From CAVIQK01 sp964613035 (GTDB lineage: Bacteria > Bacillota > Clostridia > Christensenellales > DTU072), in assembly GCA_964613035.1 (NCBI GenBank), contig CAZTFQ010000009.1, positions 1-64,000 of the forward strand: a stretch of 64,000 bases of DNA, given 5' to 3'. The notes beneath the pieces were generated by a model, which made no database searches, was not told the origin of the DNA, and worked only from the letters and a program-made list of their open reading frames with translations. Below, one piece after another: positions 44,218 to 52,187 of this stretch. The translations under genes and the position numbers were made by a program. Each line of letters starts with the position of its first letter. The first letter of the stretch is position 1.

Positions 44218-45315
44218 ATGGAAAAATGGTCGGAACGGAAAGCTTGGGAATGGTATAATTCTTTCCCGTGGATAAGAGGTTTTAACGGATATCCGTCCAA
44301 TTGCGTCAACCGAGTCGCTATGTGGCAAAAATATAAGCACAAAGAAGTTTTCGATCAAATAGAATACGAATTCGATCTGGCTAAAAACACGGGGTTTAAT
44401 GCAGTCCGTGCCGTTATTATGTTTGAGGTATGGCTTTATGAACACGATAGTTTTATGGCTAATCTCGAAGAATATCTCGCCCTTGCGGACAAATACGGGT
44501 TGAAAGTAATGCTGGTACTCGGCAACGATTGTAACGTTCCGCGAGAATTTTATAAATTTTCACTAGGGGAACAATCAATCGATTGGGGATATCACAGCGG
44601 CATCAAACGCGGTCAACATTCCGGTTCTCATTCCGATGCGGGATATCAATTAAACGACGAGCCCGAATTCAGGGTCAAATTCTATGAAATGATCGATGAA
44701 ATCTCGGCTAAATATGCAAAAGACAGCCGTATTCAGATATGGAACGTCTGGAATGAAATCGGCATATGTAATCGCAATACGATGTCCGTCGAAATGTTAA
44801 AAAGGTCATTTGAAATAATACGTTCGCACGAACCGATTCAACCTCTGACCGCAGACTGTTACAAATACGATTCCGAAGGTAACGTCTACGGAGAAGCAGA
44901 GCTTATCGCGCTGGAGCTATCCGACATTATTACTTTCCATTATTACGGAAGTTATCAAAATATGATAAAAATAATAGAGAACCTAAAAGAAAAATACGGG
45001 CGTCCTCTTATCAACAGCGAATGGCTCAACAGAATCGAACATAACAACGTCGACGAATTGTTTCCTTTGTTCTATCTCGAAAATATAGGTTCATATCACT
45101 GGGGATTAATTCAAGGGTTTTCGCAGACCTACGAACCGTGGGGATACTATCTTAAAAATATCGCAGACCCATCTTACAACGGTCCGGACGATTATACTAA
45201 ACTGCAACACGACCTGTACCGATTCAACGGTTTACCGTACAGAGCGAAAGAAGTCAAAATAATCAAAGAGTTTTCGGAAAGAGCCGATAAAAAATTTTTC
45301 AAAAACAAGATTTAA
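44218..45315 (+). CDS. Clan GH-A glycoside hydrolase (GH5-like, cytoplasmic)
   Basis: A 365-residue TIM-barrel glycosidase. The sequence shows RGFNGYPSNCVNRVAMW near residue 20, acid/base Glu in WNVWNEIGICN (near 180), HYYGSY near 241 and nucleophile Glu in RPLINSEWLNR (near 263), in the usual GH-A order. The subfamily is uncertain; relatives are annotated as xylanase- or cellulase-like. No signal peptide. AGGAGG is nine bases before the ATG. The gene uses more A/T-ending codons and has more AT-rich flanks than its neighbours, suggesting later acquisition. Convergent with the GH31 gene. Confidence 0.8.
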   Translation: MEKWSERKAWEWYNSFPWIRGFNGYPSNCVNRVAMWQKYKHKEVFDQIEYEFDLAKNTGFNAVRAVIMFEVWLYEHDSFMANLEEYLALADKYGLKVMLVLGNDCNVPREFYKFSLGEQSIDWGYHSGIKRGQHSGSHSDAGYQLNDEPEFRVKFYEMIDEISAKYAKDSRIQIWNVWNEIGICNRNTMSVEMLKRSFEIIRSHEPIQPLTADCYKYDSEGNVYGEAELIALELSDIITFHYYGSYQNMIKIIENLKEKYGRPLINSEWLNRIEHNNVDELFPLFYLENIGSYHWGLIQGFSQTYEPWGYYLKNIADPSYNGPDDYTKLQHDLYRFNGLPYRAKEVKIIKEFSERADKKFFKNKI

Positions 45316-45338
45316 TCGATTGCGGCGTTATTAATCAC

Positions 45339-45387
45339 ACTCGACACGTCGAGTATGACAGCAGTACGAGAGACTCATACTGCTGTC
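45339..45387. repeat. Two adjacent inverted repeats between convergent glycosidase genes
   Basis: ACTCGAC-AC-GTCGAGT at 45339-45354, then a 13-bp stem with one mismatch (GACAGCAGTA, GAG, loop AGA, CTC, TACTGCTGTC) at 45357-45387. No T-run follows on either strand, so this is not a standard intrinsic terminator; it may be an RNA stability element or a dispersed repeat. Confidence 0.5.
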
Positions 45388-45398
45388 GTGCCCGATTA

Positions 45399-47918
45399 TT
45401 AGTAAAGTTTGATTTCGTATTCTTGGTCGGCATCCGCGACGAATTCGACCGTGACGACTCTGCCGTCGGCGGCAAATTCCGAGGCGTTAAGCGGGAAGGC
45501 GTCCTGGGCTCTAGAGCGGATACGGAAGTCGACCTCCGATCCGTTAAGCAATACCTTATCGACGTTATTCAATCCGTTAATCAGATGCACTTTAAGAAAG
45601 ACGTTGCGTTTTTTATAGCATTTTTCGCCGTCGAAGCGTCCCTCTGACGAATGTAATCCGACGACGTAGGCATTGTCGCCCTCGTCATAAAACGCCTCGT
45701 AAGGAGTCTTGGAAAACTCGCCCCGCTTATAAGCGGTTGTTTCTCCGTCGTCCTCGTATAAGTAGCCGCAGTCTCGCGCGGTCTTATCGGGATAATAATC
45801 CAAAACCAGGCTATTCCACTTTTGCTCTTTAGTGTTTTTCGCATTATGAGCCAGCGGAATTATCGCGCCGACTCGGACGAACAGAGGCGTTTCCCTGAGG
45901 GCATAATCCGCATAGACGGTTTTTCCGCCGACGTAAATTTTCCCGTTGAAGGGATTCAACCACTTGCCCTCGGGCAGATAAACAGAGGTCTTGCCGTAGG
46001 ACGATTTAGTCACCTTGTTATAGAGCAGTTCCGCAACGGCACCGCCCGCCGCCTGGAAATATTCGATAATTATCTCGTGAGTTTTTCCGCCCTCTATAAT
46101 CTGCAACGGGAAATGTTTAGGACGATGACAGGTCTTGTCTTCCAGCACTTTTTCGCCGTCGATCCATATCGTCGCGCCGTCGTCTCCTCTGAAAACCAGC
46201 TCGACGTCGGTATCGAACAGGACTTCCGTCTCGAACCTCGCCGAGAAATTATATACGGGTACGCCGTCCTCGGGAGATTCTCCGTCCAGACAAATGCTCA
46301 AATCGTCGTATTCCGCGTGAGCCAGCGGTTCTCCCCGTAACTCTATGCCGTCGTAATAGGTTGCTCGGACGGGCTTTGTAAAACGCTCCTTTTCCACAAT
46401 GCCGAAGGGTAATTGTCTCGACATCGGTTTAATCAAAATATCGTTGCCGAGCATATATTCGTCCGTACATCCGAGAGCTCGCTTGTCTTGCGGATATTCC
46501 CATCCGAGCGCCTTAAATATCGGCTCGCCTGTCTCGTATGCGTGGCGGGCGTTTTTATAAATAACGGGCAAAAGTCTGTAACGGAGATTGTTATATTCTC
46601 TTACGATATCGACGGTTTCTTCGTCGTACGTCCAAGGTTCTCTCGTCCTGGCGACGACGTTGCAGCAATGCGGACGGAATATCGGAGAAAGCGTCCCGAA
46701 CTGCATCCAGCGGACGAAATCGTGCTTGTCGGGGTCTCCGAAGTGTCCGCCGCAGTCGGCATTGACGTAGACGTCGGAATTGTTGCCGGCAAACAATAAG
46801 TTTTTCACTTCTTGTCCCATGGACTCTAGCGTACAATCGATATCGCCCGTCCACTGAAAACCGTATCTGTGGCTCGCGCTGTCGGCTATCCCGCGATAGA
46901 CGCCGTTTTCCACGTTGACGACGTTGCCCATAACGTCGGGACGACGATAGATGTCTTTGTTATTCGCTTTGTTTTGATAAAAGTGCTTGGTTATATCATG
47001 GAAGAGATATAAGCCGAAAGTTTCCCACATTACGTTTTTACTCGGCGAAACGAGGTGAGTGTTCCAATTGCGATCGTACCACCAGGTATCGAGACCGATT
47101 TTCATAAGAGCTTGCAAATTCTTCTCTCTATACGCTATTTCCTTGCCTCTGAACACGCAGGCGCCGTCGACCGGCTCGGGGTGATCGTTGAACATTATAT
47201 CCACGCCGTGCGAGTGCGCGAAGTCGATGAACCTCTTCATGTCCGGGAAGAGTTGCTTATTGACGTCGTAACCCCAGCCGTTTTCGCAACTGCGCCAATC
47301 GGTGTCTATGACCATATTGTCGAGAGGCACGTCGTGCGCTTCGTAATCGAGGATGAGCTGCTTAGCCGTCTCTTCAGAATAGGCGTAATACTTACTGTTC
47401 CAGCCGCCGAGGGTCGCAAGGCGCACCATCTCGGGACGTCCGGTCAGCTCCACGTACAGCTTTCTTAACTTCCTCGCGTCCTTGTTGCAGAACAGAAGAT
47501 ATACGTCCGAAACGTTTTCCGTGACCTTGTATTGTCCGTCTCTGTTTTTGGAATAACCGCCCTCGGGGATAATAATTCTGGGCGTATCCGCAAGCGCGAA
47601 CACTTCCGGAGTCTTGTCGAGGGGAGGCAATTCACCGCTGTTGCGAAGTTTTTTGTAAAAATAGACTTTCTTATCGTCCTTTTTGACGGTTAATCCCGAA
47701 AGAGACGTGCTGCTCGTCGGCATGTACAGCTCGTATCCGTGTAAGCGCAAAACGCCGTCCGAAAAAGAATACTCGGGCTTATTATCCGAATATTGTTCTC
47801 TATCGGGGACGAAAAACGTGTTATCGTCGCAAAAAGCGCCGTTTTTAGCGCGTTCTACCCTCACTATATCGTCGCTTAAAATCTGTATTCTGAGATTGTC
47901 GAAAACTATTTGTTGCAT
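45399..47918 (-). CDS. GH31 family alpha-glycosidase with inserted PA14 domain
   Basis: An 839-residue cytoplasmic enzyme. The N-terminal beta-sandwich (1-170) is followed by the GH31 barrel: NMVIDTDWRS near 200, GVDIMFNDHPEP near 235, nucleophile Asp in GLDTWWYDRNWN near 280 and acid/base Asp in FQWTGDIDCTLESMG near 358. From about residue 530 to 650 a PA14-like domain (FRGDDGATIWIDGEKVLED) is inserted in the C-terminal beta region, followed by LPEGKWLNPF and YEDDGETTAYKRG. GH31 enzymes release alpha-linked glucose, xylose or related sugars; PA14 inserts bind or shape the substrate site. AAGGAG precedes the ATG at 47918. Single-gene unit. Confidence 0.9.
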   Translation of the reverse strand: MQQIVFDNLRIQILSDDIVRVERAKNGAFCDDNTFFVPDREQYSDNKPEYSFSDGVLRLHGYELYMPTSSTSLSGLTVKKDDKKVYFYKKLRNSGELPPLDKTPEVFALADTPRIIIPEGGYSKNRDGQYKVTENVSDVYLLFCNKDARKLRKLYVELTGRPEMVRLATLGGWNSKYYAYSEETAKQLILDYEAHDVPLDNMVIDTDWRSCENGWGYDVNKQLFPDMKRFIDFAHSHGVDIMFNDHPEPVDGACVFRGKEIAYREKNLQALMKIGLDTWWYDRNWNTHLVSPSKNVMWETFGLYLFHDITKHFYQNKANNKDIYRRPDVMGNVVNVENGVYRGIADSASHRYGFQWTGDIDCTLESMGQEVKNLLFAGNNSDVYVNADCGGHFGDPDKHDFVRWMQFGTLSPIFRPHCCNVVARTREPWTYDEETVDIVREYNNLRYRLLPVIYKNARHAYETGEPIFKALGWEYPQDKRALGCTDEYMLGNDILIKPMSRQLPFGIVEKERFTKPVRATYYDGIELRGEPLAHAEYDDLSICLDGESPEDGVPVYNFSARFETEVLFDTDVELVFRGDDGATIWIDGEKVLEDKTCHRPKHFPLQIIEGGKTHEIIIEYFQAAGGAVAELLYNKVTKSSYGKTSVYLPEGKWLNPFNGKIYVGGKTVYADYALRETPLFVRVGAIIPLAHNAKNTKEQKWNSLVLDYYPDKTARDCGYLYEDDGETTAYKRGEFSKTPYEAFYDEGDNAYVVGLHSSEGRFDGEKCYKKRNVFLKVHLINGLNNVDKVLLNGSEVDFRIRSRAQDAFPLNASEFAADGRVVTVEFVADADQEYEIKLY

Positions 47919-47933
47919 AGTCTACTCCTTTTT

Positions 47934-48016
47934 ATCGATCGATTAATCCTCGTCCGCTCCGAGCGGTCGGCTTGTCAAAACAATTGTAACATAACGAATA
48001 TCTCTCAACCGTTCAA
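47934..48016 (-). promoter_or_regulatory. Possible promoter and operators of the GH31 gene
   Basis: A weak promoter TTGAAC (48016-48011), 17 bp, TATGTT (47993-47988). Downstream lie CCGCT-CCG-AGCGG (47954-47966) and the perfect 10-bp palindrome ATCGATCGAT (47934-47943) next to the ribosome site. These are candidate repressor sites; no regulator gene is adjacent. Confidence 0.35.
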
Positions 48017-48134
48017 TATTACGGCAAACCTTCCTCTTTGATTTTCAACCTTTCCGAAACGTCGGAGTCTGTCTCTAACACTTATAACACGATATCCGTA
48101 CTTTTGCAATACTTAATCAAAAATTAGGTTAATA

Positions 48135-48173
48135 AAAAATCCCGAAAGAGCGTCTCGTTCTTTCGGGATTTTT
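48135..48173 (-). terminator. Terminator of the oxidoreductase operon
   Basis: A perfect 15-bp stem AAAAATCCCGAAAGA/TCTTTCGGGATTTTT with a nine-base loop; T-runs on both strands. It lies 9 bp beyond the stop of the TIM-barrel gene. Confidence 0.92.
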
Positions 48174-48181
48174 ATATCCTG

Positions 48182-49027
48182 TTAAATAATGTTTTTCAAA
48201 AATTCGGAAGCCATTGCGATGTCGTCTTCCGGTCGGTCTCCGCACTCGCGTTCTATCGTTAAAAATCCGTCGTAGCCGATATCTTGTAAGGCTGCGATAT
48301 AATTTTTCCAATCGACCTGTCCCTGTCCGAGGGGGACTTCCTTGAAGCCCTTGCAAGCGTTGAGCGCGTCTACGCCGCCTATAGCGAAAGCGTGATATAC
48401 GTCCGTAGGGTCCTGCGTCGCGTCCAGCATTATGCCGTCCTTGGCGTGAGTATGCACGATATAATCTTTAAGGATATAGACCGCTTCGACGGCGTCTTGC
48501 CCCGTGACCATGGTGAAGTTGGCGGGGTCTAGGTTGACGCCCACGCCGCCGCGAGTATCCTTCAAAAAAGCAAGCAGAGTGGTCGCCTTTTCGGGACCTG
48601 TTTCTATAGCCATGGTTACGCCCTTTTTCTCGGCATACAATCCGCATTCCGTCAGAGCGTCGAGCATTACGCGGTAACGAGGTTCGCTTTTATCCGCGGG
48701 AATGACGCCTATATGGGTAGTCACCGCCTTACAAGAAAACTCCACCGCCAAATCGATGATACGCTTGGTTTTTTCTATTCTCTCGGCGTTGTCTTCTTCT
48801 CTTTCGAATCCGTATCCGCCCATATCCGCACACAATGCGGATACTACGAGACCTTTTTCGCGTAAAAGCGCGCGATACTTTTCTTTATCTTCGCTAGTCA
48901 ACGTATCGGGCGAAAACTCTCCCGTCGTCGCGTATATCTGTACTCCGTCGAGTCCGAGGGCGGATGCCGTTTCGATGCCCTCGAAGTGACTTTTTTTAAA
49001 ACAATCGGTAATAACGCCTATTTTCAA
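48182..49027 (-). CDS. Xylose isomerase-like TIM-barrel protein (sugar epimerase/isomerase family)
   Basis: A 281-residue AP-endonuclease-2/IolE-like TIM barrel. The four typical metal ligands can be placed: Glu in MAIETGPEKA near 147, Asp in VGVNLDPANF near 175, His in YIVHTHAKDG near 200 and Glu in LTIERECGDR near 257. Relatives are sugar epimerases, inosose dehydratases and, in C-glycoside cleavage, deglycosidase subunits. It starts at TTG 49027 with AGGA eight bases upstream and a 4-nt TTGA overlap with the preceding stop. Last gene of a four-gene operon with three Gfo/Idh/MocA genes, so it probably acts on a keto-sugar they make. Confidence 0.85.
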   Translation of the reverse strand: MKIGVITDCFKKSHFEGIETASALGLDGVQIYATTGEFSPDTLTSEDKEKYRALLREKGLVVSALCADMGGYGFEREEDNAERIEKTKRIIDLAVEFSCKAVTTHIGVIPADKSEPRYRVMLDALTECGLYAEKKGVTMAIETGPEKATTLLAFLKDTRGGVGVNLDPANFTMVTGQDAVEAVYILKDYIVHTHAKDGIMLDATQDPTDVYHAFAIGGVDALNACKGFKEVPLGQGQVDWKNYIAALQDIGYDGFLTIERECGDRPEDDIAMASEFLKNII

Positions 49028-50034
49028 GGTCTCATTCCTCCTTTTTCATATATCTTCATAATGAGTCGATGCGTCTTTAATGCAGCTTCTCCGCTGATTT
49101 CGAGAGGTTCTTTCCCGAGACACGCGTCATAAAACTGCCGTATCTGTCTTACGTGGTGGAAGCCCCAGTAGTCTTTGCCTCCGGCGACGTCGTCGGGGGT
49201 TTCTCTCTGATGAACTTCTTCCTTGGTGCCGTCGAAATATTCTATGCACGCGTCGTCGTAGCCGAAAACGACCTTACCCTTCTCGCAATACAGGCGTATC
49301 TCGATAGGCTCGTTGCAGCCGTAATTATTCATCGCGTAAAAGCCGTATCTGACGCCGTTCTTGTACGTAATCAGACCTTCGGCGGAGTCTTCTACCGAAA
49401 TGGATGAGTGTCCGTGATTAGCCATCGTGACGGATACGGATTCTACTTCCGAATCGATTATCCAGTCGACGAGGTCAATGGAATGAATTGCCTGATCTAT
49501 AATCACGCCGCCGCCTTCTTTGTCCCAGGCACCTTTCCAATCGCTCTCTTTATAATAGTCGTCGGGACGTGTCCAGGTCAAAACGGATCGTGCGGAATAT
49601 ATCTTACCGAGACGACCGCTGGTTACGGCTTCTTTTACGAGACGGGCGGAATCGTTATAGCGGCATTGAAAAATCACTCCGTACAACACTCCTTTTTCCT
49701 TAGCCGCTCTTACTGCACTCTCCGCGCTGAGAAGGTCTACGTCCATAGGTTTTTCCGTCAAGACGTTGACACCGTATTCGAATGCGCGCATGGCGACCGA
49801 CGAATGGAGATAATGAGGCAGGCAGATATGCAGACAATCGAGATTTTCTTTCTCCAGCATCTCTTCATACGATACGTACGGGGTAAGAGAATACTTCTCG
49901 GCGGTTGCTTCCGCTCTGGCTCTGTCAATATCGCAACACGCGACCAATTCCGCGTCCGAAAAAGACTTCACCGAGGCGATATGACGCACGCTGATTCTGC
50001 CGCATCCGACGATTCCGACACGCAATTTTTTCAT
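49024..50034 (-). CDS. Gfo/Idh/MocA family oxidoreductase (third of operon)
   Basis: A 336-residue NAD(P)-dependent sugar or inositol dehydrogenase. Rossmann motif RVGIVGCGRISVRHIAS at the N-terminus, LTEKPMDVD near 93 (catalytic Lys of EKP), and QAIHSIDLVDWI near 178 with the conserved His. C-terminal substrate domain intact. The start is the ATG at 50034, giving a 4-nt ATGA overlap with the upstream stop; the ATG at 50046 lies one base after the ribosome site, too close. Confidence 0.9.
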   Translation of the reverse strand: MKKLRVGIVGCGRISVRHIASVKSFSDAELVACCDIDRARAEATAEKYSLTPYVSYEEMLEKENLDCLHICLPHYLHSSVAMRAFEYGVNVLTEKPMDVDLLSAESAVRAAKEKGVLYGVIFQCRYNDSARLVKEAVTSGRLGKIYSARSVLTWTRPDDYYKESDWKGAWDKEGGGVIIDQAIHSIDLVDWIIDSEVESVSVTMANHGHSSISVEDSAEGLITYKNGVRYGFYAMNNYGCNEPIEIRLYCEKGKVVFGYDDACIEYFDGTKEEVHQRETPDDVAGGKDYWGFHHVRQIRQFYDACLGKEPLEISGEAALKTHRLIMKIYEKGGMRP

Positions 50035-50882
50035 ATCTCGCACCATTCTCCTTCGCGGGCTTTTGCTCTAACGATTGCCTGACGTATTTTCATTACTTCG
50101 AGAGTTTCTTCGGAATCGAAGGGTACTTCTCCCGATTGATAGAATTTTAATATATCGGTTATAAGTCCCGCGAAGAAATCCGACGATATCGGGACATAGA
50201 CCGACTCTTGGTCGGGGGTGTGAGGAATGAACCCGGTAGGCAGACCGTACGTCTCCAAAAAGAGCATATTTGCTTGTCTGCCGTCTTCGTAAACGAACTT
50301 TAACGTATATTGGTCTTTTATACGCTCCAGTCGGACTCGACGCGCCCCTACTCCCATCAATTTAACAAGCATCTCCACTTGATGGATGACGTATTCTTCT
50401 ATACTGGCGCCGCCACCGATCACCGTTGCCGCGTCGCACTTACCTTCATAATTCTTCAATTCTTCCGCATAACGCAGAGCCGAAGTGGAAAAGAAACGCG
50501 TGCCGTACTTCTTGCCGATATCGAATATCTTCTTCGCCGTATCGTAATCCGGGGCGAACGTCTTGTCGATATAAGTATTCTTGCCGTATTTAAGTGCCTT
50601 TTCGGCATATCCGAGGTGGGTTTCGGGGTCGGAGGGAGCCAGTATCAAGAGATAATCGCTCTTCTCGCAGAGTTCTTCTATCGTGGAGCATTTTTCGACG
50701 CCGTTTTCAGCGCACCATGCGTCGGTAGTCTTGCCGTCCACGGGGGACACGTCCTTTTCCGCCCAGGCATATTTCACGACGAAGTCTTCTCCGAGAGCCT
50801 CGTTGGCTTTTTTTATCCAAGCGGGATAATTGTTTGCGTGCCATTCGCTAAGATAATAATCGATAAAACCTATAGTCTTCAT
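50031..50882 (-). CDS. Divergent Gfo/Idh/MocA-like protein without a glycine-rich loop
   Basis: A 283-residue protein with the Gfo/Idh/MocA outline but shorter. The N-terminal strand reads TIGFIDYYLSEWHANNYPAW instead of a GxGxxG loop, the EKP motif appears as YIDKTFAPD near 115 (Lys kept), and the His region is EYVIHQVEMLVKLMG near 178. It may bind the cofactor differently or serve as a partner subunit or lyase. I have seen this N-terminal pattern in gut Firmicutes proteins annotated only as oxidoreductases. Starts by a one-base TGATG overlap with the previous gene. Confidence 0.8.
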   Translation of the reverse strand: MKTIGFIDYYLSEWHANNYPAWIKKANEALGEDFVVKYAWAEKDVSPVDGKTTDAWCAENGVEKCSTIEELCEKSDYLLILAPSDPETHLGYAEKALKYGKNTYIDKTFAPDYDTAKKIFDIGKKYGTRFFSTSALRYAEELKNYEGKCDAATVIGGGASIEEYVIHQVEMLVKLMGVGARRVRLERIKDQYTLKFVYEDGRQANMLFLETYGLPTGFIPHTPDQESVYVPISSDFFAGLITDILKFYQSGEVPFDSEETLEVMKIRQAIVRAKAREGEWCEI

Positions 50883-51943
50883 CAGAATCTAATCTCCTCT
50901 TGCTTCTCCGCAGAAAGATACAGCGTATCGAGCAACTTCATGCTTTCGAGGATGTTGTCGATATTGTTCCTGTCTTTGACGCCGGTAGTAATCGACTCTA
51001 TGAACGCCTCGTCCTCTCTTAAATACATATTGGGGATATCGTATTCCGGGGTTATGGTCTCTAAGGTCTTACCGTCGTAGAATTCGAATTTGCCGCCGTA
51101 AGTAAGTCTTGCGCCGCCTTTATTGCCCATAAAGTCTATGAACATCTCGTCCCTCTTAACGTTCTGTGCCCAGGCTCCGTTGAAGTCAATGCCGGCTTTA
51201 TCGGTACGAATATAACCGGATATATACTCTTCGACGTCGTTGGTTCCGTTCTCTATATCGGAAGTGTCTTCCGCCCACATTCCCCAATTTTTATAGTTAT
51301 ATTCTTTCATATTTTTAGCCAGCTCGTTATACGCGTCGCAAGTTACGGTCTTGATTTTGGCACCGCCGAGCACGTAAAGAATGAGATCCAAGAAGTGAAT
51401 GCCCCAGTCGATAAGCACGCCGCCGCCCGATTGAGACTTGGTCGTGAAAGGTCCGCCGAGTCCGGGGATACATCTGAAGTTGCGGAAAGAACAATATACG
51501 TGATAAATATCGCCGAATCTGCCTTCGTCTGCCCATTCGCGAAGCATTTCTACGGACTTGTTATAACGATTGCACACGCCTATATCGAGAATTTTGCCTT
51601 GTTTCTCGGCTTCTTTAGCCATCTCGACGGATAGCTCATAATTGACTGTTACGGGCTTTTCGCACAAGACGTGTTTACCTGCCTTCAAAGAGTCCATGGT
51701 AATCGTATAATGAGCGTAATTGGGGGTCAAAACCCATACGGCGTCGACTTCCGGGTCGTCGAGAGCCACGTGATAATCGGTGATAACCTGTTCTATCTTG
51801 GGGTATTTTTCCTTAGCGCGGAGGGCTTTTTCCTCGATTAAGTCGCAAGCATATTTAATTCTTACGTTATCCATATTACTCAATGCGGGAAAATGCGCTA
51901 TATCGGAAATTCTTCCGCATCCTATTACTGCCAACGTTTTCAT
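50882..51943 (-). CDS. Gfo/Idh/MocA family oxidoreductase (first of operon)
   Basis: A 353-residue dehydrogenase with TLAVIGCGRISDIAHFPAL at the N-terminus, LCEKPVTVNYE near 94 and WGIHFLDLILYVLGG near 180, all as in active family members. AAGGAG precedes the ATG at 51943. First gene of the operon and divergent from araC. The two canonical dehydrogenases (this and 49024) could oxidise and re-reduce a substrate around the TIM-barrel step; this is inference. Confidence 0.9.
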   Translation of the reverse strand: MKTLAVIGCGRISDIAHFPALSNMDNVRIKYACDLIEEKALRAKEKYPKIEQVITDYHVALDDPEVDAVWVLTPNYAHYTITMDSLKAGKHVLCEKPVTVNYELSVEMAKEAEKQGKILDIGVCNRYNKSVEMLREWADEGRFGDIYHVYCSFRNFRCIPGLGGPFTTKSQSGGGVLIDWGIHFLDLILYVLGGAKIKTVTCDAYNELAKNMKEYNYKNWGMWAEDTSDIENGTNDVEEYISGYIRTDKAGIDFNGAWAQNVKRDEMFIDFMGNKGGARLTYGGKFEFYDGKTLETITPEYDIPNMYLREDEAFIESITTGVKDRNNIDNILESMKLLDTLYLSAEKQEEIRF

Positions 51944-51998
51944 ATTAAAAATCTCCTTTTCGTTTTTCAGACCGACGATTAGGTCGTATCTATTATCA

Positions 51999-52027
51999 AT
52001 AATATCATTCTCCGTCCGCGATGTACA
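51999..52027 (-). promoter_or_regulatory. Weak, activator-type promoter of the oxidoreductase operon
   Basis: Minus strand TGTACA (52027-52022), a 17-bp spacer and TATTAT (52004-51999). The poor -35 overlaps the proximal direct repeat at 52024, as in AraC-activated class II promoters. Confidence 0.45.
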
Positions 52028-52062
52028 TATCCGAACTTCACTAAATACATATCATTTCTTCA
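52024..52062. promoter_or_regulatory. Direct-repeat operator, probable AraC-family binding site
   Basis: Two copies of TACATATC-N4-CTTCA at 52024-52040 and 52046-52062, identical at 13 defined bases, with a period of 22 bp, about two helical turns. They lie between araC and the operon it faces, over the operon's -35 position. Confidence 0.65.
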
Positions 52063-52131
52063 GATTTTACGAAGTCCTACTGCTTTTCTGCTAGTTAATA
52101 TTTGCAAAAATTTCATTTTCACCCGTTAAGA

Positions 52132-52159
52132 TTGACAATCGCGCGGAATCGTATATAAT
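52132..52159 (+). promoter_or_regulatory. Promoter of the araC-type regulator
   Basis: TTGACA (52132-52137), a 16-bp spacer and TATAAT (52154-52159): both hexamers are consensus. Leader about 20 nt. Confidence 0.7.
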
Positions 52160-52187
52160 ACTATTAAAAACACACAAGGTGCTTTCC

